Source: Adiantum capillus-veneris (taxonomy: Eukaryota > Streptophyta > Polypodiopsida > Polypodiales > Pteridaceae). Taken from it: 64,000 nucleotides of DNA. The position numbers and the translations under genes were made by a program. The stretch lies in NCBI GenBank assembly GCA_014529385.2, contig CM043944.1:77081884-77145883 (forward strand), written 5' to 3'. Numbering within the stretch: the stretch's first letter is position 1; every line of letters begins with the position of its first letter. Below, piece by piece: positions 10,890 through 22,075 of the stretch. The notes below the pieces were generated by a model. The model saw only the letters and a list, made by a program, of their open reading frames with translations. It made no database searches and was not told the origin of the DNA.

Positions 10890-11204
10890 GGTAACAATCA
10901 TGTACATAGTCGTTTCAAAAAAAAAAAAAAAAAAAAAAAAAGGAAAAAAAAGAGAATGCTACCAGTGAAAGCGGATATTAACAATGGATGGGGTATGACT
11001 TTCGAGGGTCTAGGAGACCAGTTGTTAGTCATGGATGGATACAATTATTCATCAAAAAGGACTAAACAGGATGCATCAGCCAAGAAAGCAGTAACATGGC
11101 AAATTCAATTGGTACCAGGTGGGCAAGTATTCAAGAGAACCCTGTTGTAGCACAACCTACAGCTAGAGGCATCAAATACCTCTAGCTTAAGGGGGAGGGC
11201 TATA
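10890..11204 (+). other. Ty3-1 3' untranslated region with A-tract, short ORF and polypurine tract
   Basis: Holds a run of about 24 A at 10917-10941. A 64-codon frame at 10956-11150 (MLPVKADINNGWGM...) has no recognisable domain. The polypurine tract AAGGGGGAGGG at 11189-11199 lies just before the 3' LTR and primes plus-strand synthesis. Confidence 0.7.
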
Positions 11205-12701
11205 TGATGCATGGTTTTTAGGACCCCTTCTGAAGATGCAATAAAGGCACAGTCAGTTGTTGGGGAGATGAGGATACTCTAGTCCAAGGGATCTCGAAAG
11301 AGAAGAAAAATCTACTTCACAAGCACCAAAGAGTAAAAAGTGCCATGGACAGAAGATACGTGGGAACGAGCTCTTATGCATGCCTACAACCTATATCTTA
11401 CAGAATAGCCCATTCTAGGTGTGAATTTCTAGTGAAATTTACAAGAGGATGTTCGTCTGGACTCACAGCACAGCATACTCCGTTTTCACTTTTTTACCGA
11501 CAGTAAATATTTTTTACCTACAGTAAATATTTTTCACCTACATGGTAAATACAAATCACTTTTTACCTACAGTAACTTTTTTTACCCATGGTAAATATTT
11601 TTTAGTGCACCATAAGTATTTGGTAGGTAACAGTTCACTGTTACTAGAAGCAGTGATTGGGCATCAACAATGCAGTTACAGGAGGAGAAAAAGGGAAAAT
11701 CTTATGGTAAAGGTGAGTCAACAAGGATAAAGACTTTTGAGTTGAAAAGAGACATGCTGATTTTTTCAAAGAACACGTCAAAAGAAGCCATGGTTGAGGA
11801 TTTTTTGAGAATTTGATATTCAGGAGGACCCAGCAGGTCTCCCCCTGACATGTGCAGAACCTCCAGTTTCAACAGCCACCTTACCTGCTCTTAAATGCTG
11901 GTCAAGGCCTTATCTCCATGTGTCACAATCAGAAAAATCAGCATTCATCCTCCCTCTCACATCACTCTAGAGAATATCTTGATGGTGACATATCAGGTGA
12001 CCTCAATCTGTTGACCACCCTAAGCTAAAAGTAACCTCAATCAGCGGATTTAAGCATGTTTATCCCTAATCCTAAATCCTCTCAGAAACCTATATAAGGA
12101 GGCCTTCTCTCACTCAAAACCAACACTTCACCCCCTTCACCAAGCAATGAAGCTATGACGACATTGCTCACAACGAGGAGCTATGGATGGAGCTTTACTC
12201 TCTCCCTCTCTCTCTCTCTCTCTCTCCCTCTAGTATGCTACATTACTAGCCCTAAAACCTAAATAAGGAGTCTTCTCTCATGCTCCATGGCCACCATCCT
12301 CCCCATCATTCTCTAAGGTATTGATGTGTTGCTAGTAGGATCGTACCTACTTGCTGGGTTGATTGTTTTTGACAAGGGATTATGCCATCCTTGATTTGCT
12401 TCTCTATATCCTTGTTATGTATGATCAGATGCCGTTGTATTGTTAAGCTGATGTCTTGTGTATATATATGCTACATAAGGTCCCTAAGCTTCGTTTCTAT
12501 GTGTTTTGCCATATGTTTTGATGCCATGATAATGCCAGAAGTCTCACTTGCCTATGTGCACTATGTGTGAGGTCCCTAAACCTCTTAATTTAGGGTGGTG
12601 CCCCTTTGTTTTGTTCTTTGCTTGTTTGCATGAGGCGTGGTTTGTGGAGTGTGCACGAGTACAGAGGCCACCCGATTGCACTGCTCTTTTTCCAGCCCTC
12701 A
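11205..12701 (+). repeat. 3' LTR of Ty3-1
   Basis: Same length (1497 bp) as the 5' LTR and about 99% identical by eye. Differences include a 3-base deletion near 11777 and a two-copy difference in the CT tract near 12210. Followed by GTGC, which also precedes the 5' LTR. Confidence 0.9.
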
Positions 12702-12930
12702 GTGCGACCACAACAAGAAAAAAATTCTTGTGATTCTTTCGATGAGTGATACAGAACACTGTCAAAGCTCTGATTGCAATGTAAGGTGCAGCGGAATGAA
12801 TGTTGTTCTTTCTCAAGATGAGTGTTCCATATTTTGCTCAAGGTTCATTTTAGTTCTTATGGAAGGGAGAGCCTTCCGTTCTTAATGGAAAGTGCTATGA
12901 TCCCGAACAAAGTGAGTGGACACTGTGCGT
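12702..12930 (-). repeat. Rest of the gag-only element: leader end, primer site and truncated LTR
   Basis: 12702-12779 continues the leader broken at 2828. At 12767-12778 GCTCTGATTGCA is the complement of a decayed initiator-Met primer site. From 12780 (TGTAAGGTGCAGCGG) it matches the LTR at 1086 onward for about 150 bases, then similarity stops near 12930. Confidence 0.65.
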
Positions 12931-12934
12931 GCAA

Positions 12935-13340
12935 GCGTGGGAGTTCCTCAAGTGGCGCAAGCCACGAGTGGATTCCAACAACCCAGTCACAGTGCAGTTG
13001 ACTTTCACTAAGTATGATGGTAAGATGGATGCTACGATTATTCATTCTTGGTTGTATGAATTTAATGCTTATTTGCGACAACTAAGAAGACAAGGAATAG
13101 CAAGGTATTGACGGCAGCTATGTACCTTGCCGGTGATGCCATCAATTGGTACCACGCATGACAAGAGGCACAGCTAGCCGCGCACCTAGAGGAAGCCGAC
13201 GAACTCACGCCCCTGTCCTTCAGTTGGGCTGATTTCCAAGACAAGCTCAAGGCGCGGTTTATGCCACCTCAGTACCTCGCACGATTGAAGGACGATTGGC
13301 GTGCTCTCAAGCAAAATGGTATGCCGGCTATGTCTTTCTC
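12935..13340 (+). pseudogene. Ty3 gag fragment, frameshifted
   Basis: Fragments in two or three plus frames read like the gag core of a plant Ty3 element: KWRKPRVDSNNPVTVQLTF, then FTKYDGKMDATIIHSWL, then GDAINWYHA and WADFQDKLKARFMPPQYL. One stop replaces the Trp in the YHAW motif. It joins an inverted gag piece near 13340. Confidence 0.65.
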
Positions 13341-13485
13341 TAATCGTGTCCCTCCTTTCTTCAGCTTGCTGCTGCTGCATAAACACTGCAAAAGCTTGAA
13401 ACATTTGCATTGTGACTGGATCAAACCGAACCCCCTGTTGCTCTTGTTGCTCCATAGCTTTAAATCTTTCTTTTGAGACCTTCAA
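13340..13485 (-). pseudogene. Inverted gag N-terminus fragment
   Basis: Minus-strand frame starting MKVSKERFKAMEQQEQQGV, followed by FDPVTMQMFQAFAVFMQQQQ. Gln-rich gag N-termini of this kind are common in plant Ty3 elements. It lies head-to-head with the plus-strand gag piece; either two elements met here or part of one inverted. Confidence 0.45.
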
Positions 13486-14354
13486 TGAAGCTTTTGAACC
13501 CTCACCCTAGCCTACTTCGCGTCGGGTTCACCAAAAACGTGTCAAGAAGTGCACAGTGCGACTAGGAAAGCGTCGGGCCTCTGACTGTGAGGATTCGTAG
13601 CAAAATCAAGCAAGGAGTAGACGATTTGAAGCCAAAAACACACTAAAAAAGAACAAAACTCCAGTCATGAAAGCTCCACTTTGAAAAATAACCAATACTA
13701 ACTCAAAACTCTTGTGTGTGTGAAGATTAGGTATAGCCTCGCTCCCAATTACACAGATGCAGTGCTCATTCGACCTGTTAAAAACCCTAAATTTACGCTT
13801 CGATTCTTCGTCGTGACCATTTCATGGAAGCTTTAGTAGTTTATTGGAGAAGCCCAAGTAGTTATTTGAGGAGGGGAAACCCTAATTGGAGGCCTCACAG
13901 CCTCAACCATGTAGTGGAAGCAGCACGGGACTGCACTAGCACTCTATAAATGAATGGCTGTATCTCCTTGCTCATGTGCCCAAACTTCCCACACAACTTG
14001 AGCAACAATTCCAGCGTCGTTGATGTGGAATTTTGAGCATTTTTTAAGGCTATTTTTGTCCATTTGTAGCCCAAAAATGTCACTTTTTGTCCGTAAAAAG
14101 CCCAAACGAGCTGGGAAAAATTCCAAAAATTGTGGAAAAATACCATTGGGCTCAAATTTCCTGTTGAACTTCATTTTCCCACTTGGTAAGCACTTTGGAC
14201 ACGTCTTTCACGCCAGCGCACGAAACTTGCTATTTTTGGCCGAGAGTGCTCGCATTGAACTTTCTAGGCAAAACGAGCGTGCCACTTCGAAACACTTGAC
14301 ATGTGTACATTCCTAAAGAAAATTAGACGTATATTTATGTGAAAAAATATTCCA
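13486..14354. other. Non-coding LTR or leader debris
   Basis: No convincing coding. The text looks like plant LTR or leader sequence, with a TATAAAT box near 13943. The right end reads ATTCCA followed by TGGCGCC at 14355, a plausible LTR end plus primer-binding site for Ty3-C. No partner LTR is visible, so this is a guess. Confidence 0.3.
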
Positions 14355-14454
14355 TGGCGCCACGTGTAGGGCCTCGCCCGCCCGGCAAGGTATATACAAG
14401 ACTGCAACCATGACATTCATTTTTGCATATATCACACTATGTACATTGTAGCAT

Positions 14455-16275
14455 TTGGTCCCACACATCATAAACATTAAGAGTGAGGTAGATACTTTAA
14501 TTTCACATTATGAACATGCCATGGCACGACACCGTGATGCTACGGCAGGAGAAGATACTTATGAATTGCTCGATATTCAAGAATTTCGTGCACTTCAGAC
14601 ACGCATGACAGTCATGGTTGAAAATTTTAAGACTTTAAATGAAAATGTTACTAAACTTTCAACATTAGTCATTTAATCAATGCAACAGCAGTCTAAGAGT
14701 CCTGCAGACACCCACATGCATGAGCACGTTGGAACACAAGGGCAAGGCCCAATTAATGAAACACTGCATACTCTCACTTCCAAAGAGGCAGATGACTTGT
14801 TAAAGAACTTTAAACCACCAGTTTTCAAGGGCGAAGACCGAGACCGCAATAAGGATGCAATGAACATCTTTCTCAGTAAATGGGATGGAATTCACGCCTT
14901 ACGACGTACTCCGGATGCAGTCAGAGCTCTGCGAACGAGCTTAACTCTGGAAGGCAAGGCCTAAAAATGGTGGATGTCTCTCAAGGAGAAAAACATCATA
15001 CCACAGAGTTGGGCAGCCTTTGAAACAACGTTTAGCAAGGAATTTTTGCCTACAAACGAGGCCGATTGAAATTGGACCGATTGGGACACATGTTCCATGT
15101 GCCAATATCCATCACTCCTTAAATATATCCTTCACTATCGTGACATCATCCTCAAGTTGGAAGGCTGCGATACCTTTCAACAAGTACGAGGGTTCATACG
15201 AGGTCTGACTCCAGAACTTAAGAAGTATGTCAAGACCCAGGACCCTAAAACACTTGAGGAAGCCATAGTGAAAGCACATATTCATGATGACCCTGATGAT
15301 AAGAAAACACATAATAGTAACGTGCCTGCTATTATACATGGTAATACACGTACTCAATATGGGCACAATAAAAGTAAATTTCTAGTTGCTAATTCAGATG
15401 CATCTAAAAAACCCAAGGGGTCCAGGGGTCCTCTCTCTCGTCAAGATTTTGATAAAGCCAAGAAAGAGAAGCTATGTTTTCAATGTTTAGGAAGAGGCCA
15501 TGGCAAAAAGGATTGTCACAAGGGGAAATCTGCTGCTCAGGGGAAGGAGAAAGCAGTGCACATGGTGCAACTACTGCCTCTTGAGTCTTCCTCAAAATTC
15601 TCCACAATGGAAGTAACACACACTGAGGTGGTGCATGAATGCTGTCTCACAGCTTCCATGTGGCAACAAACCTTTGGACCACATGAGTTTGTACGTATGC
15701 ACGGATATCTCCAAGGGCACAAGGTGCACATCTTGGTAGATGATGGTGCTACTCACAATTTCATCAATTATGGATTGGTGAAAAAGCTCAAACTGCCTCA
15801 AACTCCAAGTACCCACCGCTACAAGGTAGCAATGATGAATGGACATGATACTGAAATATGGGATACTGAATGCCGAGCTGTTCCATTGGAAGTACAAGGG
15901 TACTCTACTTGTTTGGATTTTCAAGTTATGAGCATAGAAAGGGCTGATGTGGTTCTTGGTAGGGAGTGGTTGCATAGCCTAGGACCATCATTGAAGCATA
16001 GCTATGAGCACAACATCTTGATGTTTGATTCCCATGGCACACATGTGTTGTTGATAGGAGAAAAGGATATACCTTCATCACCACTGATTTGTACTGCTGA
16101 GCTTATGCAGCTCGTTTCTGATAATGAAATAGAACAGGTTTTCTTGTGTTACTCACTGTCTCATTTTCTTTCTAACATTGATTCTGTTGAACATTCCTCA
16201 ACGCCGCATGCTTCTCGCTCCTCTATTCCACCAATTGCTAATTCTACACAAGCAAACGTTGCTAATCAATTATGA
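14455..16275 (+). pseudogene. Ty3-C gag and protease
   Basis: Pieces at 14455-14676, 14680-14964 and 15097-16275 form one gag. The core motif SLTLEGKA-stop-KWWMSLKEK has TAA where Gln is expected. A frameshift falls near 15060-15100. The zinc knuckle is CFQCLGRGHGKKDC near 15476-15517. The protease is VDDGATHNFINYGL near 15737, with a downstream VVLGREWLHSLG strand. It ends at 16275, just before the RT frame. Confidence 0.8.
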
Positions 16276-16351
16276 AAATTGTTAAAGGAATTTCAAGATG
16301 TCTTTCCTAATGATTTGCCATCAGGTTTACCGCCAACACGCTTAGTACAAC

Positions 16352-17083
16352 ATGATTGACGTGGCTGCAGGCTGTAAACCTGTTAGTAAACCACCTTATC
16401 GTATGAGTTACTCAGAGGCTGCTGAGGTGGAACGACAGCTTGCTGACTACCTTAGCAGAGGGTTTATACAACCCAGTTCTTCACCATGGGCTTCGCCTAT
16501 CCTTTTAGTGAAGAAAAAGGACGACAGTATGCGTATGTGCGTAGACTACCGGGGCTTAAATGCGGTTACAGTTAAGAACAAATACCCATTGCCAAGGGTA
16601 GATGAGTTATTTGATAAGCTAACTCATGCTCGAATTTTTACGAAAATCGACTTGCGGTCAGAATATCACCAAGTCCGTATTCGGCTTGCCGATATACCTA
16701 AGACTACAGTCCAAATACGGTTTGGACATTACGAGTTTTTGGTGATGCCCTTTGGGTTAACCAATGCGCCCGCAACATTCATGACACTTATGGATAGTGT
16801 CTTGAAGCCATATTTGGGCAAATTTTTCATTGTGTTCCTCGATGACATTCTAGTTTATAGTGCTTCCGAAGAAGAACACTTACAACATCTCAGGCAGGTG
16901 TTTGAGTTATTACGCACAAACAAGTTATATGCCAAGGAATCTAAATGTGATTTTCTCAAGGAGAAAATTCATTATTTAGGGCATGTTATTTCAGCTAATG
17001 GCCTATACATGGATCAATCCAAAGTCGATACCATCCGGAAATGGCCACCTCCTAAAAATCTGGAGAATTATAGATCGTTTTAG
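16352..17083 (+). pseudogene. Ty3-C reverse transcriptase
   Basis: All main RT blocks are present: [61 protein letters not shown] and the catalytic [15 protein letters not shown] replaces the usual SGYHQ. The frame stops at 17083 at RSF-stop, before the connection domain, which continues out of frame to 17178. Confidence 0.85.
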
Positions 17084-17177
17084 GCTTTGCAGGTTTTTAC
17101 AAAATGTTCGTTAAAAACTATGCTCACATTGTTGTTCCTATGACGGATCAACTCAAAGGCAAAGGTAAAGCTTTTCA

Positions 17178-17987
17178 GTGGGTTCCGCTCAACAACACAA
17201 TTTCGAAACACTCAAAGATGCAATAGCTACAACTCCTATACTGGCTATTGTAGATCCATTGAAACCATTCGTTTTGGAAACGGATGCTAGTGATCGTGCT
17301 ATTGGAGCAATGTTGTTACAAGACGGACGGCCGATTGCATTTGAAAGTAAGAAGCTGGATGCAGCTCAGCAGAACTATTCTGCTTACGAACGCGAACTCT
17401 ACGCAATACTGTCTGTCTTAAAGACATGGCGGCACTATCTGTATGGTGCTCAGTTCGAGATTTTGTTTGACCATGAAAGCATCAAATGGTTTACACAACA
17501 AACAGATTTCAAGGGTCGGAAAGCCAGGTGGGCCAAGATCCTTCAAGAATATGACGCCAAATTAAGGTATTGCAAAGGTCGATACAATGTAGTGGCAGAC
17601 GCTCTAAGTCGAATGCCAAAGATCAATTCGCTCTTGTTCACGGAACTTCGTAGTGAATTTTTAGATTCTCTCAAGGACAAATATGAGCAAGATGAAACAT
17701 ATTCCAAAATGTGGAGCCATGTTCAAAAGAGGGATCCTTCTCACTCCAATGCAGGTAGTGTTCAGTTAACCTCCACACCGAGTTCTCTTTTATCAAGTGA
17801 TGAACTACAACGATGGAAGCATTTTACCATCGACAATGGGTACCTACTCCACAAGGGGAGAGTTTGTGTACCGACGGACATAGACATTCGGTGCCAAATT
17901 CTTCATGAATGTCAGATAGTCCAAGTGCAGGGCACCCGGGGATTAGAAAAACTTATTCTCTCGTACGACGACAGTTTTACTCGCTAG
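17178..17987 (+). pseudogene. Ty3-C RNase H and start of integrase
   Basis: RNase H motifs are FVLETDASDRAIGAML, YERELYAILSVLKTWRHYL, FDHESIKWF and NVVADALSR. Normal plants have TDH where this has FDH. After a linker, the integrase zinc region begins (DIRCQILHECQ), and a frameshift near 17909 moves it to the next frame. Confidence 0.85.
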
Positions 17988-19050
17988 GTCTACATGGTTT
18001 TGTTCAAGCTTATGTCTTGCATTGCCAAAAATGTCAAGTGAACAAAGCAGAGTGCCTGAAAGCAGGAGGACTCTTACATCCTTTGGAAATTCCCAATGGA
18101 AAATGGAAAACTATCTCTATGGATTTCGTTGTAGGTTTACCAACCACTATACGAGGTCATGACTCAGTATGGGTGGTAGTAGACAAGTTGACCAAACTAT
18201 GTAAGTTTATTCCGACCAAATCAACGGTTAAGACACCGGAACTAGCAAAGTTATTTGTGGACAATCTATACAAATTGTATGGGTTGCCAAGTAACATTGT
18301 TAGTGACCGTGATCCCAAGTTTAATAGCCACTTTTGGAGAGCTGTATTTAAACGATTGGGTACACAACTCAACCTCAATACAGTTGATCATCCAGAAACG
18401 GATGGTTAAACGGAATGGGTTAACCAAGTGCTAGAGGATATGCTAAGAGCATATGTCAGCAAAAAACTGTCAGACTGGGAAGAATACTTACCTATTCTCG
18501 AGTTTGCCTACAACAGCTCTAAGCATGTCACAACAGGTTTTAGTCCTTTCATGCTCATGTACAGGTTTCAACCTAGGTCACCAGTTACGGTGGGGTTGGG
18601 AACCGAAAAACTCCAACAGGTTAAGGATTTCCTCCAAGACGACATGGGTATGTTGAAACTTGCTCGTCACAATGTCCGGCAAGCACAGGATCGGCATAAG
18701 AAATACGCTGATGAGAAACGTCGGCAAGTTACCTTTGAAGAAGGGGAGGAAGTATTTTTATGTGTGCCAGAACATTCAGAAAGTCTGAAAACTACACCGA
18801 CACCTAAATTATCTCCCCGATATTGTGGGCCTTTCAAAATACTCAAGCGAGTTGGTGATCGTGCCTACAAACTATTACTACCATCACATTCTCGCATTCA
18901 TCCGGTGTTTCATGTAAGCCGTCTATGAAAGCGGTTACATGGGGACGACAACGTCATTGACCAACAGGTTTTGGTTGATTACATTGAACCTCCTACCTTA
19001 CCGCATGAACCTGAACGTGTTATGGATTATCATGAGTTGCATACACGAGA
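17909..19050 (+). pseudogene. Ty3-C integrase and truncated chromodomain
   Basis: Zinc-binding H-H-C-C (SAGHPGIRKTY...HCQKCQ) is followed by catalytic D (SMDFVVGLP), D (VSDRDPKF) and the NQVLEDMLR region. The stop at 18407 falls at DG-stop-TE, where Gln is normal (DGQTE). The C-terminal part has YCGPFKILKRVG and RIHPVFHVSRL. After one more stop the frame runs into the start of a chromodomain (PERVMDYHELHTR) and is cut off near 19050. Confidence 0.8.
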
Positions 19051-19345
19051 TGCAAGGTGGGGATGCCGTCCGGTGTCTGCTGAAAAACGCCAAGGCAAAG
19101 GGGGGCTGGTGATGAGGAAAAACGCTAGGGATACCTGCTTGGGAAAATCGCCAAGGGATGCTTGGGGAGTCTTGCTGAGAGAGGGGGGAACCTGTCGCCA
19201 ATGGCCTGCTGTTCTCCTTGCTCATCCGCTGTTTAGTGCTAACCTTGGTTTGCTTATATATTTTCTTACCCAATTTGCCCTACCTACTTTCCAACAAAAG
19301 TCACTTAAATTAATAAGTGAAACGTCAAAAATAGGTAAAATAGGC
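19050..19345. repeat. LTR-like fragment related to 1880-2111
   Basis: The stretch 19226-19310 is clearly similar to 2050-2111 (shared GCCCTACCTA and CAACAAAAGTCACTTAAA), in the same orientation. The part before it shares aacgctaggg-like words with the LTR at 1086-2111. Probably a remnant of that LTR family on the minus strand. Confidence 0.45.
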
Positions 19346-19581
19346 TAAATGCACAGGAAAATTCCCCTAACTGATTCTAATGGATTCTGATGGGAATGCT
19401 TATGATCATGCTGTGTGCAACCAGAGGATATGCATCTACACTAAGTGACTGGGCATGCACGATCTACAAATAGATTCACAAAAGTGCTAGATCACTTCTA
19501 ATCTAGACTGATTGGACTGACGGAACCCTGTTATGTTGTAGCTTGTCCACGGACACATAGGGTTGGATGTGTCACGTGACA
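19346..19581. other. No identifiable content
   Basis: Between the LTR-like fragment and the truncated left end of the next element. I see no coding or repeat structure. Confidence 0.4.
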
Positions 19582-20795
19582 TGTCCTCACTCGGGCCCAG
19601 AGAGCCGCTCTCGATCTTAGCAATCCTAGCAAGTTCAACTCCCTCACACTCTCTCACAACAGTGGATACCCTGCCTTCAACTGTTGACAAGCCATCCCTC
19701 AGTGCCAAGAAAGAATCCAAATCTTTGCTCTCCGATATTGATGAAGCTTTCTTAGAAGCAGTTTCCGATCTATAGAAGATCAAGGTACCAGAGAAATCAC
19801 TGGTAGAATAGGAGAAGCTTATAGCAGAGACAGTCTTGAAGAACACCTTCCAACAAGTGTCCCTTTATGACATGTTGCGGCTAGATGCGAGTTTCAGAAG
19901 TGACACCCTTGCAGTTATTTCAGTCACTTTACCCCGGAGCAAGTCCTGGTGGCGGGCACCTCCTAGTGCGATAATCAGAGTCCTATATGATATCCAATCC
20001 CGCTGCTCCCCTCACTGATTATAGAAGCCCTTGCCTGACGGTGTCCGTTTGGGTCGGCAATTCTCTGGAGTGATAGTGATGGTGGATCTGGCATCAATAT
20101 GATGCCCGAGTTCACTATGATGGCTTGAGGTCTGCAGCCTACTCAACCTACCCCCTGCACAGTAACATTGGCCGACCAGAGGACAGTATACCTTGTGGGC
20201 ATAGTGGAAAAGGTGCCTCTACAGGTTGGATTTTGTTGTGATTCGTCTTCCACAGGTGGAGGGCGGATTTCCCTTGCTCATCAGTAGACCATGGCTGCGA
20301 CACACTAAAGCACTTCATGATTGGGGAAACGATGCCATGTGGATACATACTCCAGGCTCCAAGATGCAACCCATTCCCTTAGAAGGAGGCATGGATCCCG
20401 TTGTGCAGCAAGTTTCTCTGTCAATGGAAACCAACCCTGAATAAGAACAACCTACTACACATGAAGGGTCAGACGAAGATCTGCTGGAGTGGTTAGAAGC
20501 TACCAAATCTATGCCTTGTTATGGAGTCTCTATTCACTCATTGCCTGGAGGTACACTCTCTTCCAATGTTTCCACTGTAACTAAACCTAATGAGCCACCT
20601 GAGACAGCTCAAAGATTGAAGGTCATAGAAGCTACTCCTGATACGCCCTTGGTGAAAGTCTTTGAATTTGATGAGCCTATGAAGAATCATAGAAACGGGA
20701 AGGAATCTCCTCTACAGGAATTCACCCCCCCTCAAAACATCAGCCCCATTGGTGTCTGCTTCTCCAACCAGAACAAAGCTATCATCTGTGTCTAG
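19582..20795 (+). pseudogene. Degenerate gag-protease region of the truncated element
   Basis: Broken into several frames. Recognisable pieces are VDTLPSTVDKPSLSAKKE near 19655 and an aspartic-protease-like end (GGFPLLISRPWLRHTKALHDW, near 20255-20320). The latter aligns in type with YPLILGRPWLMAMKARQDW of Ty3-1. Acidic and Pro/Glu-rich sequence follows. The same order is found on the minus strand at 51780 down to 50500. Confidence 0.6.
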
Positions 20796-21184
20796 CGAAT
20801 GCCCTTCATAGAGCCTGTCCTGCTTGATAATTTCCCTACTCATTATAGTTGTTTGCTCCCTCCTCGCCCCTATCTACCCCTATCCCCTCAACCCTAAAGT
20901 ATGGAGCCTGATTTACCCTTGTGATTTTCTGTGGTAAAAGCGCACATTTGTAAGGCCCCCATTATGAGGAGAAGCCATCGTGGGTGAAGGAAAATCACTC
21001 ACCGTAAACCAAAATTTTCACGGACAAGAATTAGGGGCAACTTTAGAGGCCTCAGGGGCGAAGGCCCCCGATACTTTTTTTTTTCGCCGGAATATTCCTT
21101 TTCGTTGGAATATTATGGCCTATCTCCCAAGTAAGAAGGTAATGTTTTTAATGTCAATGGTTTCAACATTCCTGAAGCTTCCGA

Positions 21185-21493
21185 TCCGCTTTCCCTCCCA
21201 AATTCGTCCCCCTTCCCCTCCCAAACTAGTCCCTTCCCCTCCCCAGCTCGTCCAAATCCCCTCCCTAACTCGCCCCTCCCCCTCCCAAATTCATCCCCCC
21301 TCCTACCCAACTCGTCCCCCCCCCCCCCCCCTACCCAATTCGTCCTCCCCCTCCCAAACTCGTCCCCCTACCCCCTCCCCAACTCGCACAACCCCCTACC
21401 CAATTCGTCTACCCCCCTCCCCAACTTGTCCCCCTACCTCCTCACTACTTGCCCCCTACCCAATTCGTCCCCCCTTCACCAGCCCTCGTCCCC

Positions 21494-21524
<31 letters not shown>

Positions 21525-21822
21525 ACCAACCCTCGCCCCCTTCCCCCTACTCACCCCTCGCCCCTTACCTAGCTCTCGCCCCCCTACCTATCCCTCACCC
21601 CTACAGTCTCTCCCTTGACCCTCCTTACCACCCCTCGCCCCCCTAACTACCCCTCGCCCCCCTACCCACTCACCCTCGCACCTACCCACACCCCCTACCC
21701 ACCCCTCGCCCCCCTACCCACCCCCTTCCATGCCCTCACTCCTACCCACCCAATCTCCCCCCCTCGCCCCTATCTAGCCCTCCCCACCCCTCTCAGCCTC
21801 AGCCAGCTTTTCCCCCACCCCG
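21185..21822. repeat. C-rich low-complexity tract
   Basis: About 640 bases of plus-strand C-rich sequence built from irregular copies of words such as CCCTCCCCAACTCGTCC and ACCCCTCGCCCCCCTACCC, with C runs up to 21 and a short CA run near 21510. The sister element has the same kind of tract at 50050-50450. Open frames through it (Pro-rich) are not genes. Confidence 0.9.
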
Positions 21823-21879
21823 CATGATCAGCCTATTAGCATACTGCATAATCAGCATAATCGTACCAATCCCCTCCTA

Positions 21880-22075
21880 TTCCTCAATCGACTTCCCTGC
21901 ACTTCAGACGCCTTTTGATTTGGTTGCTGAGAAGCCTTTTGGTTGTTTCCTTGTAGCTCTCAAGCATTCACTTGGTGGCCATCCTGTTGCTGTGAAGGCT
22001 TTTCGTTCTGCCATCATGATGGAGCTTAACCTTATTTACGGTGTTACTCGGGCTTATGGTCATCCCTCTTTTCGA
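21880..22075 (+). pseudogene. Captured gene fragment of unknown origin
   Basis: An open stretch reads FPALQTPFDLVAEKPFGCF, then an ALKHSLGGHPVAVKAF segment, then GVTRAYGHPSF. It looks like normal protein, not low-complexity translation, but I do not recognise it. It is fused directly to the DGAT2 fragment that follows and lies in a different place from anything in the sister element. Confidence 0.45.

Larger units (their letters stand above)
2829..12701 (+). mobile_element. Ty3-1: nearly complete Tat-type Ty3 LTR retrotransposon (9873 bp)
   Basis: Two 1497-bp LTRs (2829-4325 and 11205-12701) flank a primer-binding site, several leader ORFs, gag, protease, reverse transcriptase, RNase H, a second plant/archaeal-type RNase H, integrase and a polypurine tract. 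The LTRs differ at only about 20 positions by eye, so the copy is young. GTGC stands immediately outside both ends (2825-2828 and 12702-12705), a short target-site duplication. The dual RNase H and the ORFs upstream of gag are hallmarks of the Tat/Ogre group. One TAG in gag, a frameshift in RT, and stops in the second RNase H and after integrase make it non-functional as it stands. Confidence 0.9.
14355..19050 (+). mobile_element. Ty3-C: degraded chromovirus-like Ty3 element
   Basis: Gag, CCHC knuckle, protease, RT, RNase H, integrase and the start of a chromodomain follow in normal order on the plus strand, broken by several stops and frameshifts. The coding part ends near 19050 inside the chromodomain (RVMDYHELHTR, then unrelated sequence), so the 3' end and 3' LTR are missing. 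A possible primer-binding site is at 14355. Old copy. Confidence 0.8.

Noticed and set aside
21185-21822. Possible CRISPR-like or satellite array
   Set aside because: Units are irregular in length and sequence, with no spacer-repeat periodicity, and the context is a plant LTR element.
20980-21827. Pro-rich proteins in the C-rich tract (and the mirror frames at 49854-50596)
   Set aside because: Low-complexity sequence is open in many frames; no conserved protein pattern, and the two sister copies differ in frame.
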